Shown: positions 22,818 through 30,167 of the stretch, one piece after another | How positions within the stretch are numbered: the stretch's first letter is position 1 | How the letters are laid out: every line of letters starts with the position of its first letter | NCBI GenBank assembly: GCA_025934755.1 | Contig: JAICWQ010000009.1 | Coordinates: 1-38,165, forward strand | DNA: 38,165 bases | Direction of reading: 5' to 3' | DNA from: Chthoniobacterales bacterium | GTDB lineage: Bacteria > Verrucomicrobiota > Verrucomicrobiia > Chthoniobacterales > UBA10450 | Position numbers and translations under genes: made by a program | The notes under the pieces: generated by a model | Databases searched by the model: none | The model's input: the letters and a program-made list of their open reading frames with translations, nothing else | Told to the model about the DNA's origin: nothing

Positions 22818-23801
22818 ATGAGGGAAATCACTTATCGTCAAGCCTTGAACGAAGCGCTGGCCGAAGAACTCGCCCGCGACCCGAACGTATTTCTGATGGG
22901 CGAGGAAGTTGCCGAATACGACGGCGCCTACAAGGTGAGCCAGGGCTTGCTCGAGCGGTTTGGTCCCAAACGAATCATCGACACGCCGATCAGCGAAAAT
23001 GGATTCGCGGGCCTCGGGGTCGGCGCGGCCATGGCCGGGCTGCGGCCAATCATCGAGTTCATGACCTGGAGTTTTTCGCTCGTCGCTTTCGACCAGGTGG
23101 TGAACAACGCCCCCAATATGTTCATGATGTCGGGCGGCCAGTTCAACATCCCAATTACCTTTCGCGGACCCAACGGTCCGGCCCATCAGCTGGCGGCCAC
23201 CCATTCTCATGCCACCGAGAATTTCTATGCCAGCGTGCCCGGGTTAAAGGTTTGCACACCTGCCACCCCGCGGGACGCCAAAGGATTGTTGAAAACCGCC
23301 GTCCGCGATGACAATCCGGTTTTGGTTCTGGAAGCTGAGCTTCTCTACAGCTCGAAGGGGATGGTCGAGCCGCCGGACGAGGACCTTCTGATCCCACTTG
23401 GTAAGGCGGAATTGAAACGAGAGGGGAGCGACCTCTCAATTGTTTGCTACGCTCAAACGGTTCCACTTGCGCTGAAGGTGGCGGCTCAGCTCGAGGAGGA
23501 AGACATCTCGGCGGAAGTGATCGATCTCCGTTCGATCAAGCCGTGGGACGAACAAGCAATCTATAATTCAGTTTCCAAGACGCACCGGGTGGTGATTGTC
23601 GAGCAGGACCGTCCATTCTGCGGGGTGGGTGCGGAGATTTGTTACCAAATTCAGAAAAACATTTTCGATGAGCTCGACGCGCCGATCATGCGCGTTTCCC
23701 AAGAGGACGTTCCGATGCCCTACAACGAGAAGCTCGAGAAATTTGTTTTACCAAATGCCGACAAACTTCTGTCCGCAGTAAAGAAGGTCTGCTACGCGTG
23801 A
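22818..23801 (+). CDS. pdhB: pyruvate dehydrogenase E1 component, beta subunit
   Basis: 327 residues starting MREITYRQALNEALAEEL. Partner of pdhA; MGEEVAEYDGAYKVSQGL, IIDTPISENGFAGLGVGAAMAGLRPIIEFM and YASVPGLKVCTPATPRDAKGLL are characteristic of E1 beta. The C-terminal transketolase domain carries VIDLRSIKPWDEQAI and VEQDRPFCGVGAEICYQI. A relic of its original start lies 191 bp upstream, overlapping the pdhA stop; the present ATG lies 10 bp after the repeat element. Translation of pdhB is therefore no longer coupled to pdhA by overlap. Confidence 0.96.
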   Translation: MREITYRQALNEALAEELARDPNVFLMGEEVAEYDGAYKVSQGLLERFGPKRIIDTPISENGFAGLGVGAAMAGLRPIIEFMTWSFSLVAFDQVVNNAPNMFMMSGGQFNIPITFRGPNGPAHQLAATHSHATENFYASVPGLKVCTPATPRDAKGLLKTAVRDDNPVLVLEAELLYSSKGMVEPPDEDLLIPLGKAELKREGSDLSIVCYAQTVPLALKVAAQLEEEDISAEVIDLRSIKPWDEQAIYNSVSKTHRVVIVEQDRPFCGVGAEICYQIQKNIFDELDAPIMRVSQEDVPMPYNEKLEKFVLPNADKLLSAVKKVCYA

Positions 23802-23815
23802 TACCGGATTCTTTT

Positions 23816-23843
23816 CTCAACTCTCAACTCTCAACCATCAACT
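23816..23843. repeat. heptamer array (4 units) between pdhB and pdhC
   Basis: CTCAACT, CTCAACT, CTCAACC, ATCAACT in perfect 7-bp phase fill most of the 48-bp pdhB-pdhC gap. The reverse complement (AGTTGAG) shares the GTTGA core of the cysS array. It lies where a Shine-Dalgarno sequence for pdhC would be expected, and none is evident. Confidence 0.8.
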
Positions 23844-23849
23844 TCTGCA

Positions 23850-25205
23850 ATGCCTGAAATTCAGATGCCCAAGCTCAGCGACACGATGACGGAGGGGACT
23901 CTGGTCGCGTGGAAAAAGAAAAAGGGTGACAAGGTTTCGGCCGGCGAAGTCATCGCCGAGATCGAAACCGACAAAGCGACAATGGAATGGGAATCGCCTG
24001 AGGATGGCACGTTGACCGAAATTTACGTGGAAGAAGGCGGGAAGGTGAACGTTGGCGATAAGATTGGGTTCATCGGTGAAGAAGGCGAAAAAGCTCCCGG
24101 GAAGAAGGAGGAGTCGCCCACGAAAGAAGAAAAATCCAAACCCGCGGAAGAAAAAGAAAAGAAGGTCCAGGCGGAAAGTGAAAAGCCGGATTCCGCCGAA
24201 AAGAAAGAAAAGGAAACCGCACCGCCACAGGAAAAGAAAACGTGGCACCGGCCTCCGGCCGATGAATCCAAAGCAGACCATCGGCAAGATGCCGATGCCA
24301 CCGCGCGGGTGAAGGCGTCACCGGTTGCGCGGAGAGTTGCGGCCGAGTTCGGGGTCGATCTCTCGGGCGTGAAAGGAACTGGGCCGGAAGGTCGCGTCAC
24401 GGAATCAGATGTTCGTGCGGCTGCAAAATCCAAGGGTGTAGCGGCGGCCGTGCCCGCGGCAAAGCCTGCGCCAACCGAGCGGCCGGCACGGCCGCCGCTG
24501 CAACAGAGAGAAGGGGAGACGCGTGTACAACTTTCCGGTATGCGCAAAGGAATCGCTGAGCGCCTTGTTCAAAGTCTCGGACCAGTCCCGCACTTTTATC
24601 TGACGATCGAAATCAACGCTGCTCCGTTAATGGCCGCGCGCGAAGAATTGAAATCGGGTGGCGAGGAAAGCGATGCCGCCAAAATCACGGTCAACGATCT
24701 CGTGTTGAAAGCCGCGGTAATGGCCGCAGTCAAAGTTCCTCGGGTGAACGCTTCATTCGACGGCGACGCCCTTGTCCAATATGCCGGTGTCGATCTTGGA
24801 ATCGCGGTCGCGATTGAAGACGGTTTGCTCACCCCGGTGATTCGGGGCGCGCAGAACAAGTCGCTTCGCGAAATCAGCGAAGCAGTGAAGGACCTCGCGC
24901 ACCGGGCCCGCAACAAACGAATGAAACCGGAAGAATTTCACGGAGGATCGTTTACCGTTTCAAATCTTGGCGGAATGGGAATCGACTCGTTCAGTGCGGT
25001 GATTAATCCACCGCAAAGCTTCATTCTCGCAGTCGGAAAAGTGAACAAAGTGCCGGTCCTCGACGATTGCGACCAGACCGTCGTCGGCCAGCGGCTGTCG
25101 ATCACCATGAGCTGCGATCATCGCGTCGTCGATGGCGCTCTTGGCGCGGAGTATTTAAAGGAACTCCGCCACCTTCTGGAGAATCCCGCCCTGCTGCTGG
25201 TTTAA
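23850..25205 (+). CDS. pdhC: pyruvate dehydrogenase E2 (dihydrolipoamide acetyltransferase)
   Basis: 451 residues. One N-terminal lipoyl domain (PEIQMPKLSDTMTEGTLVAW; lipoylated Lys in EIETDKATMEWES near residue 43). Then a long Lys/Glu/Pro-rich linker (about residues 75-145), and a peripheral subunit-binding domain (SPVARRVAAEFGVDLSGVKG, GPEGRVTESDV). A catalytic domain ends with SCDHRVVDGALGAEYL, whose HxxxDG is the acetyltransferase active site. It transfers acetyl groups from E1 to CoA. Only one lipoyl domain, as in many alpha-beta-type PDH complexes. No E3 (lpd) gene is in the window. Its stop overlaps the convergent YkvA-like gene. Confidence 0.96.
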   Translation: MPEIQMPKLSDTMTEGTLVAWKKKKGDKVSAGEVIAEIETDKATMEWESPEDGTLTEIYVEEGGKVNVGDKIGFIGEEGEKAPGKKEESPTKEEKSKPAEEKEKKVQAESEKPDSAEKKEKETAPPQEKKTWHRPPADESKADHRQDADATARVKASPVARRVAAEFGVDLSGVKGTGPEGRVTESDVRAAAKSKGVAAAVPAAKPAPTERPARPPLQQREGETRVQLSGMRKGIAERLVQSLGPVPHFYLTIEINAAPLMAAREELKSGGEESDAAKITVNDLVLKAAVMAAVKVPRVNASFDGDALVQYAGVDLGIAVAIEDGLLTPVIRGAQNKSLREISEAVKDLAHRARNKRMKPEEFHGGSFTVSNLGGMGIDSFSAVINPPQSFILAVGKVNKVPVLDDCDQTVVGQRLSITMSCDHRVVDGALGAEYLKELRHLLENPALLLV

Positions 25206-25621
25206 CGCGCCGTTGTTTCCCAAGCCGTAAAATCGTCCAGCGTCTCGCGCGTTTTCTGGACGGCGAACGCCAAAACCGTGGCGTCATCCATGAAGCCAAG
25301 GCCGGGGATGAAATCGGGAACCAAATCCCACGGATCGAGCACGTAGATGATTGCGCCGATGATTATGACAAGGTTAGCCATGCTGATTTGGCGGTAATCC
25401 CCGCGATAATAGGCCCGAATTAAACGAAGCATCGTCTGGAGGTAGGCCCACAACTCTTTAAACGGCGTCTTCGGGATCGACCCCATCCTTCGACCAGCTT
25501 CTTCAAACAACTTCCCCAACGCCGCCGGATTTCTCGCGTACTCCTTCGCTCGCGCCAATGCTTCCGCAAAAATGCGGTTACGCCTTGGATCTTTCGCCAG
25601 CGCTTTTCGTTTCCGTTTCAC
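25202..25621 (-). CDS. YkvA family (DUF1232) membrane protein
   Basis: 139 residues; LVIIIGAIIYVLDPWDLVPDFIPGLGFMDDATVLAFAV is the DUF1232/YkvA signature, with one membrane-associated hairpin around D-P-x-D-x-x-P-D. The N-terminus is strongly basic (MKRKRKALAKDPRRNR). Function of the family is unknown. The last four nucleotides overlap the pdhC stop (convergent genes). A short remnant of a second copy of its 3' end lies just upstream at 25659-25724. Confidence 0.88.
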   Translation of the reverse strand: MKRKRKALAKDPRRNRIFAEALARAKEYARNPAALGKLFEEAGRRMGSIPKTPFKELWAYLQTMLRLIRAYYRGDYRQISMANLVIIIGAIIYVLDPWDLVPDFIPGLGFMDDATVLAFAVQKTRETLDDFTAWETTAR

Positions 25622-25658
25622 AACTCCCCCGATTTATTTGCCACGCCCAAGGGCCGTG

Positions 25659-25724
25659 TCAAAACGCGGCTATTTCCGAGGTCATCAAATTGTCGAGCGT
25701 CTCGCGGGTTAGCGCGACCGTGAA
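25659..25724 (-). pseudogene. remnant of a second YkvA-like 3' end
   Basis: On the minus strand this reads FTVALTRETLDNLMTSEIAAF then stop. The intact neighbour ends AFAVQKTRETLDDFTAWETTAR then stop, so the last 20 or so codons match in TRETLD and in spacing to the stop; the DNA also aligns (AGCGTCTCGCG shared). An in-frame stop (the end of the methyltransferase gene) precedes it, so it cannot be a gene. It looks like the tail of a tandem duplicate whose front has been lost. Confidence 0.65.
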
Positions 25725-26801
25725 CTATGAACCGCTCGGGAGTTTTATCGGCTTGGAGGCGAGGATAAGAGGCGACGGGCCAGGTGCTTTGACCTTGCGA
25801 ACTTTCTGGAATCCGCTGTCTTCCAGCCAGCTTTTAATTTCGTTGAAGCTAAACGTGTCACCCTTCTCCGTGTTGACGAGCATTTGCACGGCGAACATCA
25901 GTCCGACTGCCGGCCCGGTGCGTTGATCATTAACGAGCTGCTCTCCGATGGCGATCGTGCCGCCTGGTCTCAGCGCGCGAAATGTTTTCTTGAGCAATTG
26001 ACGGCTGCGCTCTTCCCCTTCGCTGTGCAAAATGTGTCCAAGAATTGCCAGGTCGTAACCACTGCCGAAGTCCGCTTCCAGCAAATCCCCCTCAATATAT
26101 TTGAATCGCTCCGCGACCCCAAATTTCCGGGTGATTCGTTTGGTCGTCGGAATCATTCCAGCCCAATCCACCGCCGTCACCCGAACGTGGGGAGATTTTT
26201 GGGCGACCGCGATTCCCCATATTCCGGAACCGGCCGCAAGATCGAGCACCCGCAGGTCGTTCTTTGCCTTCGACAACTTGAGATGGTTCGCCAGCGCCTG
26301 AGCCGCGGGAGAGCTCATCGGAATAATATTTTCGACAAGCTCACTGAAAAACCCGGTGCCTTCTGCCTCCTTGTTAACGGCGCGGACCGGCCGGCCGGTG
26401 CGCACCGTCTCGGACAGGTGAATCCATTTCGAATTAAGTTGGGGCAAGATCGTCTCAAAAAATCCCGCCTGGGTGCCCGGCTTGTTGCTGAGAAGAAAGG
26501 CTGCGCTCTCCGGCGTAAGGGAATATTTTCCTTGTCGATCCTTCTTGAGAAGATTGAGGCCGATCAGTGCGTTCATAATCGAACGGAGGCCTCGTTGCGA
26601 CGCGCCCGTTTGCCTCGCGACCTGGTCAAGCGTTTTGGCGCCTGCGGCCAGCGAATCAAACACTTTGTTGCTGACCGCGGCACTGATAATGAGCGGCGGG
26701 GCGTAGGCAAAACTGAGTTGCATCAGACGTTCCGGCGTGACTTGTTGGCCACGGCGAGTCCCTCCTTCGGCGGAGTTCTTTTTTCGAGTCTTGTTTGCCA
26801 T
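25725..26801 (-). CDS. SAM-dependent O-methyltransferase, acetylserotonin-OMT-like
   Basis: About 358 residues from ATG 26801 (MANKTRKKNS), which has AAGGGA upstream; the track's start adds 12 residues. A winged-helix dimerisation domain (about residues 30-110; SNKVFDSLAAGAKTLDQVARQTGASQRGLRSIMNAL) precedes the Rossmann methyltransferase domain with motif I VLDLAAGSGIWGIAVA, motif II-like VTAVDW and YDLAILGHILHSEGEE. This two-domain plan is that of plant and bacterial small-molecule O-methyltransferases. The substrate is not predictable. Basic N-terminal tail. Confidence 0.88.
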   Translation of the reverse strand: MANKTRKKNSAEGGTRRGQQVTPERLMQLSFAYAPPLIISAAVSNKVFDSLAAGAKTLDQVARQTGASQRGLRSIMNALIGLNLLKKDRQGKYSLTPESAAFLLSNKPGTQAGFFETILPQLNSKWIHLSETVRTGRPVRAVNKEAEGTGFFSELVENIIPMSSPAAQALANHLKLSKAKNDLRVLDLAAGSGIWGIAVAQKSPHVRVTAVDWAGMIPTTKRITRKFGVAERFKYIEGDLLEADFGSGYDLAILGHILHSEGEERSRQLLKKTFRALRPGGTIAIGEQLVNDQRTGPAVGLMFAVQMLVNTEKGDTFSFNEIKSWLEDSGFQKVRKVKAPGPSPLILASKPIKLPSGS

Positions 26802-26867
26802 ATTTTCCCTTGGTTTTTCGGAGGCTAAGATCGACAAATAACCAACGAGCGACCGCTGGCAAACGCA

Positions 26868-27206
26868 ATGGAAACTCCACCCGAGGAAAAGAATTTAGAA
26901 ACTATCTCTTTTGTCGTTCACGCCACTCGCGGCGTGATTCGCGGCCAGCAAACCCGCCGCAAAGCGATGGTGTTTTGTCTTGCCGTTGCCGTGCTGATGC
27001 TTCTGGCGGGATTCACCGTGTTGCAAACAACCCTTAATCCGCGCGAGCATCCGTGGTTCGTTATCTTGTTTTGGATCGCCTGCGTCTGGCTGACATTTAC
27101 CGCAATGCTTCTCGCGATTTTCGATTTGCTGATCATTCGGTCGCAGGGACGCAAAGCCCAGCGCGCGTTACGGGAAAGATTGGCAGCCGATGCGTCGAAT
27201 AAATGA
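26868..27206 (+). CDS. small two-helix membrane protein, unknown
   Basis: 112 residues with two hydrophobic segments (AMVFCLAVAVLMLLAGFTVL and WFVILFWIACVWLTFTAMLLAIFDLLII) and basic stretches on both cytoplasmic sides (RRK; RSQGRKAQRALRERL). I do not recognise a family. Its stop overlaps the dgt start by ATGA, so it is probably translated together with dgt. Confidence 0.72.
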   Translation: METPPEEKNLETISFVVHATRGVIRGQQTRRKAMVFCLAVAVLMLLAGFTVLQTTLNPREHPWFVILFWIACVWLTFTAMLLAIFDLLIIRSQGRKAQRALRERLAADASNK

Positions 27207-28318
27207 AAAACGGCTGGAAAACGCGCGAGCAAATGGAGGCGACCGAACGCACGACCCTCGCTGCATTTGCGCAAAAGTCCGGCGAATCGCAGGGACGAAA
27301 ATATCCGGAGCACAGTCACGCCTACCGGACCGAATTTCAGCGCGATCGCGCCCGGATCATTCACTCGCGCGCATTTCGGCGGCTCGAATACAAAACCCAG
27401 GTCTTTCTCAACGGGACTGGCGATCATTTGCGAACGCGTTTGACCCACTCGATTGAAGTTGCCTCCATCAGCCGGACCATCGCACGCGCCCTGTCCCTCA
27501 ATGAAGATTTGGCGGAAGCGATCGCCCTGGCCCACGACCTGGGCCACACCCCGTTCGGGCATTCCGGCGAAGAAATCCTGGCCGAATGCATGCGCGATCA
27601 CGGCGGTTTCGAGCACAACCGCCAAAGTTTGCGGGTCGTCGAACTGCTGGAAAATGCCTATCCCGATTTTCCCGGACTCAATCTGACGTTCGAAGTTCGC
27701 GAAGGTCTGCAAAAGCACGAGCGCTCTGGCGGATTTCCAACCCTCGAAGCGCAGATTGCGGATTTAGCGGACGAGATCACCTACTACAGTCACGATCTCG
27801 ACGACGCGGTCGACTTCGACATTTTGTCCCCAGCGCAATTGAATGATAACGAAGTGTGGAAGCGCAGCCAGCAACATGTGCTCACGCATTATCCGGATGC
27901 TCGCGAGCCGGAGCTCCACAAGCTGATCATTCGAAACATTATCGATGTCCAGGTCCAGGATGTCGTGACGACCAGCGCGGCGTCGATTTCCAAGGTGAAT
28001 CCAAAAAGCGCTGAGGATGTGCGAAAACAATCGCGCGCGCTGATTCATTATAGCGACGAATTGCGCAAGGCGAACCAGGCGCTACGAAAGTTTCTCTACG
28101 CGAACGTTTATTATCACCCTCGAGTGGCCGAAGTGAATCAGCGCGCATGCGAGATGTTGAAGCAGGTCTTTGAAAGCTACGTGGCGGATCCAAAACAATT
28201 GGGCGACGTGGCAACGGGGCGGCTGGAACAGGAAGGTCTGTACCGCACCGTATGCGATTACGTCGCCGGAATGACGGATCGCTATTTGATTGAAGAACAC
28301 GCCCGTATTGCGGGCTAG
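27203..28318 (+). CDS. dgt: dNTP triphosphohydrolase (dGTPase-like)
   Basis: 371 residues of the HD superfamily. FQRDRARIIHSRAFRRLEYKTQVF is the conserved N-terminal region. The HD metal-binding residues are in RTRLTHSIEVASI and ALAHDLGHTPFGHSGE, followed by FEHNRQSLRVVELLE and ADEITYYSHDLDDAVDF. Such enzymes hydrolyse dGTP or other dNTPs to nucleoside plus triphosphate and help balance dNTP pools. Length fits the short bacterial type, not the longer E. coli Dgt. The start codon overlaps the upstream membrane protein gene. Confidence 0.94.
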   Translation: MKNGWKTREQMEATERTTLAAFAQKSGESQGRKYPEHSHAYRTEFQRDRARIIHSRAFRRLEYKTQVFLNGTGDHLRTRLTHSIEVASISRTIARALSLNEDLAEAIALAHDLGHTPFGHSGEEILAECMRDHGGFEHNRQSLRVVELLENAYPDFPGLNLTFEVREGLQKHERSGGFPTLEAQIADLADEITYYSHDLDDAVDFDILSPAQLNDNEVWKRSQQHVLTHYPDAREPELHKLIIRNIIDVQVQDVVTTSAASISKVNPKSAEDVRKQSRALIHYSDELRKANQALRKFLYANVYYHPRVAEVNQRACEMLKQVFESYVADPKQLGDVATGRLEQEGLYRTVCDYVAGMTDRYLIEEHARIAG

Positions 28319-28319
28319 C

Positions 28320-28363
28320 AGCGGCTCAAAGCAGAACGGGCGATCTGGCGCAATCGCCGCTAC
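28320..28363. repeat. degenerate palindrome between dgt and cupin gene
   Basis: Contains GGCGAT-CTGGCGCA-ATCGCC and ends CAATCGCCGCTAC, the same right half as the 2264-2317 element, with a worn-down first hairpin (GCT-CAA-AGC). It fills the convergent dgt/cupin gap and, as at ispF, the CTA of its right end is the cupin stop codon on the minus strand. Confidence 0.6.
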
Positions 28364-28722
28364 TTCTTAAGCTCCACCAGGATCAGATGCATTGTGGTGT
28401 CGCCAATATTTTCTGCGGCGTGGGTTAACGGATCGCGATACAGAACGTCGCCGGTTTTGAGCTCGCCTTCGCTGGTCTTGCCGTCAGCCGCGTAGTTTCT
28501 GTATTTACCGCCGGTGATGACGTAAATCACGTTTGCGGGATGCGAATGCACCTGCTCCTTAACCCCGGGCGGCAGATTCGCTTCGAGGACGCGGACCCGA
28601 TCATTTTCGAACCTGACTTTTATTGTCCTGGCGTTAACAACGGCGGGATCTTGACCGGAGGCAGAAATCAACCAACCGGTGAACGCAAATATCGCAACAA
28701 TTGTGGAGATAAGGATTCGCAT
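28360..28722 (-). CDS. exported cupin-domain protein
   Basis: 120 residues from ATG 28722. A signal peptide is likely (MRILISTIVAIFAFTGWLISASGQ). The cupin fold shows in VLEANLPPGVKEQVHSHPANVIYVITGGKYR, with His residues of the first cupin motif, and in LKTGDVLYRDPLTHAAENIGDTTMHLILVELKK for the second. Such small periplasmic cupins are found widely in Acidobacteria and Verrucomicrobia; the ligand or reaction is not known. A TTG at 28758 is the track's start but lies before the signal peptide without a clear ribosome-binding site. Confidence 0.82.
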   Translation of the reverse strand: MRILISTIVAIFAFTGWLISASGQDPAVVNARTIKVRFENDRVRVLEANLPPGVKEQVHSHPANVIYVITGGKYRNYAADGKTSEGELKTGDVLYRDPLTHAAENIGDTTMHLILVELKK

Positions 28723-28775
28723 GCCTACGAGAAACACCTTCTCGCGAGCGAATTGCAAGACGTTAGTGTAATCGA

Positions 28776-29408
28776 CTACACCGCGGCGCTACCGATCTCG
28801 TCCTGCAAAAAAGTGATGAGAAGTCGCAGGCGCTGATTGACGGAAGCTTCTTCAAGCATGCGTTGTCGTCGAAGGGGGTCGTCGACGAAAGTTGAGGCGA
28901 CCAAATCAGCCAGCATCTCCAAATCGCCAAGTTGAGTGAGATAACGGTCGACTTTGGGCGGCAGCTGGCGGCCGGCCCGCTTCAGTTTTCGGTACAGCTC
29001 GAGCACTTTTTCGCCGAGGGCCTCGGTTTCAACTGTGGTGTCGTCGCTTGATTCGACGAGGTCGATTTTCGCCACCGGGAACGGGGTTTCCTGTTCGAAG
29101 CCGTTAAAACGCACGCGGTGCAAGCCTTGCAGCACGAGGTTGGATGTGCCGTCGCCGCGCCCAACACACGCTCGAATCAAACCGACCGTCGCGAAATGGA
29201 AAAAATCTTCGGGGGCCCGCCACTCGGGACAACTCGGCTTGATTAATGTGACACTAAACATTCGATCGCGTTGAAGCGCATGCTCGAGCATTTCGCGGTA
29301 GCGCGGTTCGAAAATGTAGAGGGGCAACAAGGCATGCGGAAAGAGAACCGCGCCCGGCAATGGCATCACCGGAACTTTATCCGGTAAATTGACGTCCCCA
29401 TTTTTCAT
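28776..29408 (-). CDS. LON substrate-binding domain protein
   Basis: About 210 residues. VPVMPLPGAVLFPHALLPLYIFEPRYREMLEHAL is the conserved opening of the Lon N-terminal domain, and GTSNLVLQGLHRVRFNGFEQE is its second conserved block. There is no ATPase or protease domain, so this is a stand-alone LON domain of the YcbQ/CRBN-like kind, thought to bind protein substrates. ATG 29408 is chosen because the longer ORF overlaps aroD by nearly 100 nt. It follows aroD after 26 nt and may be co-transcribed. Confidence 0.88.
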   Translation of the reverse strand: MKNGDVNLPDKVPVMPLPGAVLFPHALLPLYIFEPRYREMLEHALQRDRMFSVTLIKPSCPEWRAPEDFFHFATVGLIRACVGRGDGTSNLVLQGLHRVRFNGFEQETPFPVAKIDLVESSDDTTVETEALGEKVLELYRKLKRAGRQLPPKVDRYLTQLGDLEMLADLVASTFVDDPLRRQRMLEEASVNQRLRLLITFLQDEIGSAAV

Positions 29409-29434
29409 CCCTTGAAATTCGTGCTTAAACAACT

Positions 29435-30118
29435 TCAACGTCCGAGGGCCGAGCGCAACAGGGCGATAGATAATTGTCCTTCGACGTTTGGCCGGCCGAC
29501 CGAGGCATAGTTGAGAACGGAACCGCACTGGGCCAGGAGCAAACGAGAAATTGGGCCGAGGATGCCAATGCCCATCGCGCTAACTGCGATCCCCGCTCGA
29601 TTGTTTGTCAGAAAATCGACAAGCCGGCCGAGGGCGGCGGGAGTATCTGTCCGCGTCGCCACTTTGAAGACGTCGGCCCCCATCGTCTTCGCCAACTTCG
29701 CCTTGGCGCGAAAGCTGCGCAGGGAAGGGGTGGATTCGAAGTTATGATACGACAAAATCCGGCAAACCTTTTGCTTTTGCGCCTGAGCCAGGAGCAGTTT
29801 GAATTTCTGCGCGGCCCGGAGTTCGACATCGATGTATTTTGCGCGCGGCAAAAATCGCTCGAGCAGGTCGCGTCGGCATTCGAGGGAGAGATTTCCAGTT
29901 CCCCCTTCGCGCGGATCGCGAGCGGTGATGATCAGGGGAACGCGAAGACGGGAAATTTTTTGTTCGTCGGGGCCGGTGATTGGCGAAAGCGAATCGAGGC
30001 GAAGCTCAAACAGATCGGGCAAGTCTTTGAGGGCGATTGCCGCCGCCAGATCGGGCCCGGAGGATATGACGGCGACGAGCCGGGGTTCCACCACTTTACC
30101 CGATCTGCGCGTTGTCAT
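29435..30118 (-). CDS. aroD: type I 3-dehydroquinate dehydratase
   Basis: Third step of the shikimate pathway. The class I enzyme is recognised by FELRLDSL (substrate-binding Glu/Arg), the catalytic His in LSYHNF and the Schiff-base Lys in DVFKVAT. The C-terminal NYASVGRPNVEGQLSI matches the closing lid of the family. About 227 residues from ATG 30118, the expected size; the longer track ORF crosses the start of the divergent sugar transferase gene. Forms a likely pair with the LON-domain gene. No other aro gene is adjacent. Confidence 0.92.
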   Translation of the reverse strand: MTTRRSGKVVEPRLVAVISSGPDLAAAIALKDLPDLFELRLDSLSPITGPDEQKISRLRVPLIITARDPREGGTGNLSLECRRDLLERFLPRAKYIDVELRAAQKFKLLLAQAQKQKVCRILSYHNFESTPSLRSFRAKAKLAKTMGADVFKVATRTDTPAALGRLVDFLTNNRAGIAVSAMGIGILGPISRLLLAQCGSVLNYASVGRPNVEGQLSIALLRSALGR

Positions 30119-30139
30119 ATAGTTGGTTCTCTCGGTGTC

Positions 30140-30160
30140 AGGAGAGCGATTACCGCTCCT
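30140..30160. other. hairpin in the divergent aroD/sugar-transferase gap
   Basis: AGGAG...CG-ATTAC-CG-CTCCT forms a short stem with a 2-nt bulge, directly before the sugar transferase ATG (30168) and 22 bp from the aroD start. It could be an operator or affect translation; no known motif. Confidence 0.3.
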
Positions 30161-30167
30161 TTGTAGC

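Noticed and set aside
22627-22821. 64-residue ORF between pdhA and pdhB
   Set aside because: Its first eight codons are a relic copy of the pdhB start and the rest is a read-through of the multi-hairpin repeat element, with no protein-like conservation.
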